Source: Lepisosteus oculatus
Lineage: Eukaryota; Chordata; Actinopteri; Semionotiformes; Lepisosteidae
NCBI RefSeq assembly: GCF_040954835.1
Contig: NC_090707.1
Location: 25,996,570-26,060,569, forward strand
Direction of reading: 5' to 3'
DNA: 64,000 bases
Below the pieces are notes generated by a model. That model had not been told where the DNA came from and did no database searches. It saw only the letters and a list, made by a program, of their open reading frames with translations. The position numbers were made by a program, and so were the translations under genes. Below, piece by piece: positions 10,385 to 21,036 of the stretch. Position 1 is the stretch's first letter. Each line of letters opens with the position of its first letter.

Positions 10385-12545
10385 CTACAAATTTAAACAT
10401 ACCACATCTAATTTTATGATTTACATGGTAAGTGAATTCTTAAACAACCTTTGAGATTTCATGTTGAATATGGTGTAAGACAGGTGCTCGATTATTTGTA
10501 AGTGTTGTTAAGGGAAGATCTGTTGCCAATGATCTGGATTCTGGTATAGTTAGCCAGCTGGTCAAGTTATTATTTTCTCAAATAAATTATTATATAAAAA
10601 GAGGAGTAGCAAACATTTGAAAGGCTGCACAGGAAGCTAAAAAAAATAGAAAGAAGTCTAGGAAAACACCCAATATTTAATATAGATAAGTACAGGCTGT
10701 TACAGGGCTCTGCCATTACCAGAACAAGGAAATACTGTTCTACACAAATGTTGAGACAGTAATATAAAAGTAGACAGGCTTTCTTTCCAGAAACAGATGG
10801 TTGTGAATGTAAGAACATCGTGTTTGTGAGAAGAGGCAATTCAATCCACCTAACTCATTTGGATTCTAGAGGCTAATTGATCAAGGATCTCATCCCACTG
10901 TAAAGGGTTTTGACTTCAACAACATGGCTGGATAGCTTATTCTAGATGCAACCCTTTGTGTCAGAAAGTACATACTGTTTTCAATTTAAAGTTTCCCTTG
11001 TATGTGCACATCCTTGTAGATTCCATCTGTGTACTCCTATTCTTGCTTCACTGTTGATTATAAAACCTTAAAAAATACTTTGTGTTCCCTCTTAGTATTA
11101 TCAGTTCAAAACTGAAAACATTTTTTGGTAAGATATACATCTGAATTATCTTGAAACAAATTATGTAGATGTGCTGAATGGCTTCCTCTCATATACAAAT
11201 TGGTCTTTTATCGTGAATGGTTATGTAACAACAGTTATAGATTTCATATAACAATTGGACAAAAGATTGATGCTGCAATTTATCAGATTATTATTTAAGC
11301 AAATATATGAGCAAAATGTACTACTTTGCAACACCATCACTGATTCTAATCTCCACCTTTGACTACAACGAGTGACTTTTTGAAGTTACAAAGACCCCTC
11401 CTTCCTCCTTTTATAATTTAGCATCATCAATGTCTGCTCTCAAACATTTCAATTTTGGACACGAGAGGCTGGGTTAGGTCTCCACCTTCAAATCTCTGGT
11501 CTGCTTCTCTCATACAAAATAGTGCTGTCTCTCTAGAAATAGGGAATTAACTGTCCATAGTGAACAAGTACAATATTCCAATTTGATCACAAGTGATGGC
11601 AAGTGGGAACTGAAGTAGTTTGGACTGGTACAGCGTGGATTCTGCTACTTGATTCTTGTGAGTGTACCTTTCTTAAGCATAACTTATATGCTCTTCATGC
11701 AGCTACATCTAACTTGAAAGTTGTAAATGAAATACTTGTACTGGGATCCTTTTCTTTCCATTAGGTGGTGCTACTCACCACCATATTTCCCAAGACATGC
11801 CTTTTCTGCTGTTTAATTAAAGGCTTATATTGTGTGTCTATCTCTTATGATCATATACACACTTGTCGATTACATTCACAACCACTTCTTAAAGGTTTCT
11901 TTACATTACTGAAAGGTAAGAAATCCATATTTTTATGTTTGTTTGTTTTCCCTACAGTTTTTTCATTGTCCTAGGTAAATCACATCTCCTGATTTAAAAA
12001 CAATCATTAGTATACACATGAATATACATAAAGTACATGTGAGAAATGAATCTGTAATTTTATGGGTGGTCCAAAGGCTAAAGATCCAAAGTAGCTTTCA
12101 GGTTGGCAGTTGGAAAATAATTGCCATGGGTAAAGATAGTATAGTGACCCAAACAGCAGGATACTTGCAGACTATCTGGCCACCTATTAGCTTAAGGGGA
12201 ACCACAACAGGTTCTTGACTCCCAGAACCAACAGTGCACCCACAGACCTGACAAGACAGTTACCCTATCTAATGTCCCTTTATTATATTCTATTAAACTA
12301 GCAGTTATAGTATTGAGCATCACTGCTGACATGACAATTTTTATTCTTACGTCATAAGAATGCACAAGGGGAACACACCATAACACACAAACCCTTGTGA
12401 ACCACAGTTACCCAAAGCCAAATGTCCCAAATGAGAAGTCCAGCATCACTGTTCTCCGAAACAGCCCCAGTGACCTCCTCCATTTTGTTGCGGAGAGGAA
12501 ACTTTGTGCAGTCTTTCAATGGTATTGGGAATCCTCTTTAGTCCA
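10385..12545. other. Intergenic, possible degenerate repeats only
   Basis: No exon was supported. The stretch around 10840-11050 (tgacttcaacaacatggctg) has the look of an old dispersed repeat, but I cannot assign it. Confidence 0.35.
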
Positions 12546-12687
12546 GGAACAAGTAATAGGTTTATTCCATGCTGAAGAGAGAAGAACAAAAACACAACAT
12601 TTCGGCTGTGGAGCCTTCCTCGCGTGTGAGCCAAAATGTTGTGTTTCCTTTCTTCTCTTTTCAGCGTGGAATAAACCTATTGTTCCT
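12546..12687. repeat. Penelope terminal-repeat hairpin
   Basis: The left arm (12546-12603) and right arm (12631-12687) are near reverse complements carrying ggtttattccatgctgaa and its complement. Right-hand flanking sequence cctttgcagcctacgcatgc matches the Penelope 3' end near 7250. On the minus strand the middle holds a degenerate hammerhead-like core. Confidence 0.75.
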
Positions 12688-12739
12688 TTGCAGCCTACGC
12701 ATGCTGACGCAGATGCCCACCTGAACCTCTTTAATCCAG

Positions 12740-14260
12740 GGTGTCATGAACAAAGTGGTCCTTATGCCACCCCCACCCTAATTTCTCTAAGTCCATTATC
12801 GAGTAGGGAGAATGATAGTGATGCCTGAGGCTTCCTCTTCTGCTATCTGTAGTTCTTCTCTGTCAGTTCTCTGCTTGAGTCTTTCTGACAAGGGGTTATA
12901 AAACTCCCTTCCTGGACATCGCTCAGGGCTTACTGTGAGGTATGGGTGGGGTTCTTGTGATATCTAGGGTCAAGGCAGAGCCAACAGCTTGGGGCTAATT
13001 AACAAACTGACTGTATGCAGATAGCCAAATGTCATGGAGCTCTGTCTTTTGTTTTTTTCCTGCCCCCTTGGCTGTCAGAGTCTCCATGTAACCATGCACT
13101 CGCCTACACATTACAACACGCACTGTTCACTGCAATTAATCTATTATCCAATCACTTTTCCCCTTTTCACTGGACTTAAACCTTTCTACTGCACCTTTCC
13201 ATGCTCACTATTGAGTTCTACTCGCTTGAGCTAAATCTTCCTTGCCGCTTGTTTATCTCACCTCTTCAGATTACGGATTTTGCCTTCCTAACGACTATGG
13301 ACCTGCCTTACGGATCCAATCTTGGTTACTTGATACTACTCTTTGCATTATGGATCTTGGCCCTCCTACTGACCACGGACCTGCCTAATGATTTGGACTT
13401 CAGTTAAAGAACACTTTCTCTCTCTTGACCCCTTACACCAACCCCGCACAGGGTCCTAATTTTCCACCTACTGGTCCTTGACATCAGCCCCTGGTCCAGT
13501 CTGCAGTGGCTCAGTACCACAACATACTTCAACATGCTAACCCCTATTGTGCGGTGATTGAGTGGCATCTGAGAAAACTGTCCTTCAATCTTTGCTAACT
13601 AGCACCTGGCTTATTTTTTTGTGTTTGAACACTTTGATTAGAGTGAGGATACACTGGCCACTGTATGCCACCTAAAGTCAGTCTAGTTCCTGACATCTTT
13701 GGTTTTGTCATAATCATAAACGTTTATTTATAATTAACGTTTATATAACTGACAGCTTTTAATTCAAAATTTAATTTTTACTTGGATACAACAAACCACT
13801 AGATTTATTAAGACTAGCAAAACTAAATATGGTATGTTTGTTTTTTCTTTTAGATTTTTGAAAATATGTGCCAATTATATTGGTTCATGGGCTTAATAGG
13901 TACATTTACCCTAACAGTTTTTTTGCATATACATTTTACACAACTTAAAATGCTCCATTCAAGCAATTTGTTGGTATAAAGATTCATTTAAGTAAAGAGC
14001 TAAGCTGTAATGAGAAACTAGCAGGTGTGTGGATCCACAAGATCAGAATTGGTTCCCCAGAATTATATCCACATAGCACACTTGAGAAGCATTTTGGGAC
14101 AGATAGTTACCTGCTCAGCTGTAAAACAGGATGTGACAGATGTTTCTCTTACTGGACAGAAGTGTTCTTCTGTAGCAGGGTGAAGCAGCTGACTTCAGCC
14201 AACAATTCATTCTTGCCCTATAATACACCATTCTCAAAACACTTTAGAAACATGCTGACT
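12740..14260. other. Intergenic, unassigned
   Basis: Frames at 13034-13407 and 14027-14293 lack recognisable domains. The block 13200-13450, with repeated gacctgcct motifs, may be an unidentified repeat. Confidence 0.3.
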
Positions 14261-14483
14261 GTAAGCATTTTCCTGAACATTGTTCAAGCGTAGGAATCCC
14301 CAGTCCTGGAGAGCCACAGAATGTATGTTTAGGCCAGAAAGACCTAGTTTGCGGGAAATTGCCTTCATTGAGCGCAGCTGGTCAGCATACCAGTGGGCAC
14401 AATGAGTAAAGGAGATGCTCTGAGTTTTAAGAGGAGCTAAGGTGTCAAGAATAGTCAAGAAAAATATTAAACATTTGTACTTT

Positions 14484-15225
14484 TTTTCACCTTAGAAATA
14501 TCGCAAGACTACGCCCTATGCTATCATTAACTGTGGCTGAAAAGCTGATCAACATATTTGTATTCTCTCGAATTGACTACTGCAATGCTCTGCTCCCTGG
14601 GGTATCTAAATCTACTCTGAACAAGCTGCAGTATGTCCAAAATTCAGCAGCCAGAATCCTGACCAGATCTAGTGCAAGTGTTCACATTACTCCTATCCTG
14701 GAGTCCTTGCACTGGCTTCCGGTCAAATTCCGCGTAGACTTTAAAATCCTCATGCTCACCTACAAGGCTTTACATGGCTTGGCACCTCAATACCTGTCTG
14801 AACTTTTATCGCCCTACTCCCCACCTCGCAACCTCCGCTCTTCAAATTCTGCCCTCCTTACTGTCCCCCAAGCCCGTCTACATTGTATGGGCGACAGGGC
14901 CTTCTCCTGCTATGCCCCCAAGCTCTGGAACTCCTTGCCCAAGGATATTAGAGAGTCACCTTCTCTAAACTCCTTCAAATCCAGACTCAAAACCCTCCTT
15001 TTCAGAAAAGCCTTTACTTAACTGCTTCCATTCTTCACCCCTCTGCTCTTCTTAATACCATCTTCCACGGTCTCCTCTATTGTTATTGGTGTATTGTTGT
15101 AATTATAATTGTGTCCTGTCTTGTGAAATTTTCTTATTTATTGTTGTAGTCTTCTTATTTATTGTTATTGTCATCCTGTAAAGCGCTTTGAGAAGCCACC
15201 TTTAAAGGCGCTATATAAAATAAAG

Positions 15226-15264
<39 letters not shown>
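14484..15264 (+). mobile_element. L2-type LINE, 5'-truncated, well preserved
   Basis: A 781-bp insertion flanked by ACTTT (14479-14483 and 15265-15269), which is single in copy 1 of the host segment. It carries the C-terminal part of the RT ORF, an L2-like tail with cgctttgagaagccacc and ggcgctatataaaataaag, and a long (ATT)n run. Truncation at the 5' end is usual for target-primed reverse transcription. Confidence 0.9.
14518..15021 (+). pseudogene. L2 reverse transcriptase, C-terminal fragment
   Basis: 167 open codons. Diagnostic L2 phrases are IDYCNALLPGVSKSTLNKLQ, QNSAARILTR, ILESLHWLPV and KLWNSLPKDIRESPSLNSFK. Only the thumb and C-terminal region remains; the catalytic core and endonuclease are lost to 5' truncation, so it cannot move itself. 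The frame is uninterrupted, which suggests a younger insertion than the copy at 893-1297. Confidence 0.85.
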
Positions 15265-15266
<2 letters not shown>

Positions 15267-15279
15267 TTTGTCCTTTACA

Positions 15280-15450
15280 GAATCGGAATTCAAAAAGCAG
15301 GAAAATGAGGACAGAGCAGAATTTGCAAACATTCATTGGTCAACTGATCACCAGCTGCGAAAATACACAGAGCATGAGAGTGAAAAATGTGAAATAGAAA
15401 ATTCTAAATCAAAAAGAATAGTTAAGTGGTTAGAATCCAAAAATAATTAA
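15280..15450 (+). other. Second copy of the 57-codon conserved frame
   Basis: Same frame as 4412-4582 with one replacement (KWLESKNN for KWSESKNN) and two synonymous differences. The acceptor-like tract is preserved (ctttgtcctttacag), although the L2 poly-ATT tail now sits just upstream. Confidence 0.3.
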
Positions 15451-15910
15451 TTTCAGATATGCACTCAAAAATGCATTATGTGTGTTGTCATTGTAGAATC
15501 TCTAAGGCTTCAATGAAAATGTAGAAGCATTTTCCTGGACATTGTTCAAGTGTGGCAAACCCTGGTCCTGGAGAGCCACAGTCCAGCAATTATTATACAT
15601 CATCTTTCCATCATTTTCTAAAGACTCAGAAGATTTTAATATTGATTAATTCAACATGTTTATCGATTCCATTTATATCGGTTGGTTAACTCTTATGTGC
15701 ACATTTCAAGAATTTAAGCAAGGATCGTCCATCAACAGTCATGGAGCGTGTTGCTGTATTAATTTCAAGTGCTCTCCACACTAACTAAACAATTCATCTG
15801 CTGAAGTGAAAACTATTATTTTAAGAGTTCAGAAATGAATTTGACCCATTACCCGGTACCCTTTTGCTGCTTTCAAATGCTATACTGTAGTGTTTTATTT
15901 ATTATCTCAG

Positions 15911-16032
15911 GAGCACTACCCTGCAAAAGGTATTCCACACAACATCTTCAGAATTGAAGCCCTCATTGTCAAGCATGGGAGGTTTTATGTTTGGGATGAT
16001 TTGAGGGACGCTAAAATACCATCATATTACCG
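15911..16032 (+). other. Candidate unassigned exon
   Basis: A pyrimidine-rich acceptor (ttatttattatctcag) precedes 40 open codons beginning EHYPAKGIPHNIFRIEALIV and including GRFYVWDDLRDAKIPSYY, then a donor, gtaattt. Codon use looks protein-like, but I do not recognise the family and cannot place partner exons. It could belong to an unidentified gene between NDUFB3 and CFLAR, to an old transposon, or be chance. Confidence 0.3.
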
Positions 16033-16039
16033 GTAATTT

Positions 16040-17510
16040 TGAGTTTGCTTTAACCTAACTTTCGTAATTTTATTTTAGGGGTCCATTAACTCACCCAAAA
16101 TATCAAGAATGTCACCTGTTCCAAATAGAAGTTTACTTTGAAACACTAGTAATAGGTGTGGCTTAGTTGTGTGTGTTAACTTTCGTTTTGAGTTTAAGGT
16201 GGTCCTTTCCCTGGGTAGGAAGTATAAATACAAGGTGTGGTCCAGTTCGGCTTCGTGAAAAAAATTATACCAGAACACTATTCATTGCTAATAATTTATG
16301 TTGTGAATGTAGAAAAATAAAATCTAAAAATCCCATTGTGTGGTGCTTAATGTCACGATGATCGTAATATCGCACATAACCCAATTAAGACGTTCCCCCT
16401 AAATACAATAGTTTTAGGGTAACACGCCTATTAAAATATTCCTATGTGTGCCCCTAAGATAAAGTATTTACTCGAAATGGCTGTACAGATTATATGTATC
16501 TATTCTTAATATTTCTAAAACGTGGTAAATACAAAAAATGTCTCCGATACACGTCAGTGTTAGTCAAGAGAACATTTCCTCATATCTAAGTTACAATATA
16601 CATTACTAGACTACTAGATTTAAGCTAGTGGTATACTGGATGTGGTTGTTAGACATTTAATTTTACGCATAAATTAAAATGTATACTGTCGAAACTGAGG
16701 ATGTGATTTTTCTTGGGTCCCCAGATATTACCATAACGCTTGGGGAACCTTTTCTGGAATTTCCATTGAAAGGCCGTTATCAGCGGAATTCCACCTTAAT
16801 AAAAATAGTATTTCGCTTTCTTTTCTATTTTGTTCACATCTAAATGGTTACCATCGAACAATGTGGTATGTTCATTGTGATTTACATAGTGTGTAGTCAT
16901 CGATTTGCATTCTACGATTCACGCATTCTGGTCAAGAGACAACATGTAATTACTTTTAAGGTAATCCGAAGTGGAAATCCTGTTTGCTGGGCGGGGTTCT
17001 TCGTTACTCCTCCAGTTTCGCAAGTAATAGAGGAATTAGGAGGTCGCAGTATTTAAGCTTTTTTAATGTTATTTGTACTTTGAATTAAACTAATAAGAAG
17101 CACTTTTTAAATCGATTTTTTCTAGACTTTAACCATAATAACAGCGCAATGTAACCATCTTGAAATACGCTAATACGACAGAGTGCATTTAGGTTTTCTT
17201 TTGTGATTCTTCTGTGTTTGTGTACACCCCGTAGATTTATGGTACTTAATTCCAATTAGAACTATCGTATCATCGTCCAAGTTTAATGTCACGTAGATTA
17301 GCACTATGTGTTGCATAAGTAAACACAACTGTTTGTAAAAAAAACAACGTTCTCTCAGTCCCAGCGTTATTCTTTGTTTCTTTCTGCGTGGGCAATTTAT
17401 TTCATTTTCGATTTCAGTAAAAAATGTACTAGGAATTTTAGTGTCATGGAGACAAAGTGACTCACATCCCTTTTCTTGTGTTTTCTACCACGTATGTCAT
17501 TCACAAATAT
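16040..17510. other. Intergenic, unassigned
   Basis: AT-rich with no recognised repeat. The 70-codon frame at 16844-17056 has no recognised domain. Confidence 0.35.
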
Positions 17511-17513
17511 AAA

Positions 17514-17601
17514 ATGGAAATACCAAGTAAAGTCCTTATTTATATAACCATCAATATTTCATTGTCGGTAAGCGCCACGACCACCGAGTTTACAATTGAA
17601 G
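17514..17601 (+). other. Candidate small exon with signal-peptide-like start
   Basis: An ATG in good context (aaaATGG) opens 29 codons, MEIPSKVLIYITINISLSVS and then ATTTEFTIE, ending at a donor, ggtaaaa. The hydrophobic run resembles a signal peptide. It joins in frame (phase 1) with 17952-18031. A stronger donor-like ggtaagc lies inside at 17571. Alternatively this is an untranslated CFLAR leader exon or chance in AT-rich DNA. Confidence 0.2.
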
Positions 17602-17951
17602 GTAAAATTATGCAGAATATTATGTGACCTTGTTTCGCATTGCTTTGTAAAGATCAGACCAATGGAATGAAAAACGACTCAGTACTTTTTAAACTCTGAG
17701 AATACAATCCATGCCTAGCTACAGATATCGACTTATTTACTATTTTTTTTGTTTTTGATATTCACTGTCGTGTTTTAAATGTTTTTTTAAGTTACATTGA
17801 AGTCGGAGAATGACATTTAATAAGGTGGTTTGTCGAGTCGCAAAAGTATTTGGCAGCTGTTATCTTACAACACGTGAACTTTAAGCTTGCAATTTAATGT
17901 GTCGTGGTCTGACGTAAATCTTCATTTCCATATTCTGTATTTTTGTTTCAG

Positions 17952-18031
17952 GTATATACAAGGTACACTATGTGATATTGAAGGACAGTGTGGACTCCTG
18001 TTTTATTGACAAAATTCATAGAGTCATGAAG
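17952..18031 (+). other. Candidate upstream (5'-leader) exon of CFLAR
   Basis: A strong acceptor (tttttgtttcag) and donor (AAG|gtatg) bound 80 bp. In phase 1 it encodes IYKVHYVILKDSVDSCFIDK and IHRVMK. Splicing to the acceptor at 19223 would put it in the CFLAR 5' leader. Confidence 0.35.
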
Positions 18032-18039
18032 GTATGAAA

Positions 18040-19222
18040 CAATAAATACGTACATTTAATACATGCGCTGAGAGGGAACAGTAGGAGCCCATGAAGAGGA
18101 GAACTACATGTCTACAAGTGCATGTCACACAGTGAACACATGTACTAGGTGAACTATATCACTGAACTGCATTTTTATTTAATAGCTGTTTACTTCTGTG
18201 GGTAGAATTACAGGGTCTGAAGGATGTGGACCACAGTATGAGTTTGAATGTGATCAAATGTTTTCTCAAGCAAAAATGTAGTGTTTCCGTTTTGTTTCTT
18301 CTTTTGAGTCTTATTTTAAGTATATTGTTAATAGACGCTTAAAGCACAGGGATTTCAGTTCTTAACAGGCATTGATGTTCTCTTTGAATCATCAGTAGAT
18401 TGAATGGTGAATTTGGTCAAAATAACATTTCTGCACAGAATTTAATATGTTCATGATTTGAAGAACTGGATTGTCTCTTACAGCCCAGAGGTTGAGAACA
18501 GTGTGCTAGGTCAAAGTGTGTTGTTACTTCTTCAGCCTTATGTATATAAAATATATACGTCAATTTGAATTAATTCAGAACAAGTATTAATTAAATTGTA
18601 AAACAAACTGATTTTTATTCTGAATGAAACAAACTAAGGAGTTTAAATTCAGATTGCAGTGAGTATTACAGTATATAGGCTGTTCCAATCATTTACTAAA
18701 TAATTTATTTTGGTTCACATTGCCTTCCAAAATGGAATGTTGTTCTGTGGCATCTGCGAGTCTCACGTTCAAGAATGAATCTCAAGAATGCAGGCTTTTA
18801 CAAGGACTAAATATATCTGGTATAGAAAAATATACTTACAGTGGCATATTTATTAAAAATAAATAAGATGCATATGGTGACAGTGCAGGGGTGTTTCCTC
18901 ATTTTTTGTTTAAAAAATCCATTATGTAATAACACTGCTTCAGCTATTCTTTTTTCTCTTTCCCTGAAGGTTTTTTAATTTTGACTTTTGATTCTTAAAT
19001 CAGGGCAGAAAAATTGTTTTGGGGGTTGAAAAGAAAACAAAAGTAACTAGTCTCCTGAAAAACTAGTTAGTGGTTGATACAATAATAATTGGAATAATAA
19101 TTAGATTACTGGGTCTCTATTATTTGGTTGGGGGGAGTTTTATATCTTTTCTTAATAAAACCTACTTTTTCTTAACATTTAACATCCCAAAGTCAATATT
19201 TTATTTTTTTCATTTTTTGGCA
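18040..19222. other. Non-coding, probable 5' intron of CFLAR
   Basis: No exon or repeat recognised. It ends at the pyrimidine-rich acceptor ttttttggcag before the exon that carries the CFLAR start codon. Confidence 0.35.
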
Positions 19223-19223
19223 G

Positions 19224-19322
19224 ATGGTATTAAAATGGAAACAGCTGCAGAGATTCGAGGTGGACAATAGGACAGTCGAATAGTCTGTATTTTGATTTCT
19301 AGCATGAGAGCACACAATTGCA
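19224..19322 (+). other. CFLAR 5' untranslated leader with short upstream frame
   Basis: The acceptor at 19222-19223 begins the exon; the CFLAR ATG is at 19323. The leader holds a short ATG frame (MVLKWKQLQRFEVDNRTVE) that stops 40 bp before the CFLAR start, so it may act as an upstream ORF. Confidence 0.5.
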
Positions 19323-19615
19323 ATGGCTGAGGGACATTTATCCCTAACAATTAATCAGATTGCAGATGAGCTCAACTCTGAAGAATGCAAAACATTATTT
19401 TATTTGTGCGGCAACCTGGACAAGTGCAGTTCAAATGAAGATGTCAAGGACATGTTAAAAGCTCTGTTAAAAAGTGGGCAAGTGGACCATCAGTTTTTGT
19501 TGTTGGAACTTACATACAGAATCAAGCGTTTTGACATTTTGAAAAGGGTGCTAATGACAAATAGAAAGGAAGTGGAAAGCATTCTGGGAAGGAAATGCTT
19601 CATTTCTGATTACAG
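19323..19615 (+). CDS. CFLAR: CFLAR coding exon 1 (DED1)
   Basis: Starts [18 protein letters not shown] and covers nearly all of DED1, including [17 protein letters not shown]. It ends SDY plus AG before gtaactt. Confidence 0.93.
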
Positions 19616-20994
19616 GTAACTTTAATTTTATTTATTTGAGTGATGCATTTTGTTCCCTCTTAATCTTTTCAGTTTATTCACCTGTTTAATGTAATAAACC
19701 CCAAGTCCAGATGTTTCATGAACATTCTGTTCTCCATACTTAAAAGGAAAATGAAAGAATGCCCATGTCTGTACATTAGTGTTCATGGTAACTATTTTGT
19801 TAGTAATATACCAAACTACATACTTCATACCATTTATGTTGCATAGTTCTTCCTGTGCTTATTAAATTCCATAGTATTAAAAAATATTACTTTACTGTTT
19901 TTTAGAATGTATGCATTAACCACACTAATGTGTGATTTTACTATTCCAGAGTCTTGATGGCAGATGTAAGTGAAGAATTGGGTAAAGAAGACGTGCGATC
20001 TTTTATATTTCTTCTAAGTGACACACTGCCCAGAATGAGGCTGGAAAAGGCTAAGGTATGATTACTTCACTTTTCATATCAAAGCACAAGGTTGTAACAG
20101 CAGATTGTGAAAAAAGTGACTGCAGTGTTAATGAACACTACCATTGTCAGGGTCTTCAGTATATTTTCTTTGCTGTCACTGACAGCAAATAAAGCACATT
20201 TTATATAAAAATGGAAAGTTTAAGAGATTCCCTACATGATGTTTTAAAGCTTGAAATGAGTCACAGGGTTTAGTGTTAATATTTGTCCATACATTTATTA
20301 GATGGGTGCATTCCATCTATACATTAGTCAGTAGTCAAATTGTAAATACATTTACTTTGAGAGTCACAATGGTTTTGAAGACGCTAGACACCAGTATTGT
20401 AGCAAACACTACTTGTGTAACAAAGTGCAGAATGCAGCACATCATTTTTCTCTGTAACACTGGAGTCTTGAAGAGAAGGTGTTAAAACGTATGGTTGAAA
20501 TTGAGGATCTTGGGTGGTTTTGGGTGGATATTTTTTTATTGTGATTTCTGATTGAACCTCCTGTTTTTCATTAATACATTTAAAGGGCAAAGATGAATTG
20601 AATGTTTTGAAGTATGCATTCTTTTCCCACTGGCTAAAAGACAAGCATCGACTTTCACATGGAAACAACATTTATGATATTGTGCTAAATGTTTTTGAAA
20701 AATATCCATAGGCAGTTGTTTCTTAATGGTTTGTAGTATAACTCAGCATTAAAACCTGTGCTGGAGATTCTAGTAGTTTTATCTTTGTTTTTTAAGCTGC
20801 ATTTGCACAGGAACTTTAGTGAAAGGTGATTTTCATTTTATGGGTTTATTTATATTCAAATGTTGTAAAGTACCTTGCATAGAAGGTTCATTTTTCTCTT
20901 TGTGAATAATCTGTGGCACATTCCTATGTTTTAGAAGAATATTGCCATAGACCAGACAGGAAAAACAAATAGTGAAGTGTGATATGTACAATAG

Positions 20995-21036
<42 letters not shown>

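Larger units (their letters stand above)
14321..15643 (+). repeat. Duplicated segment, copy 2, interrupted by L2
   Basis: It matches 4239-4774 on both sides of the L2 at 14484-15264. The 50 bp just upstream (14268-14319, with attgttcaagcgtagg and cctggagagccacag) repeat a motif found near the unit's end at 15532-15583, so the copy is bounded by a directly repeated motif. Confidence 0.85.
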
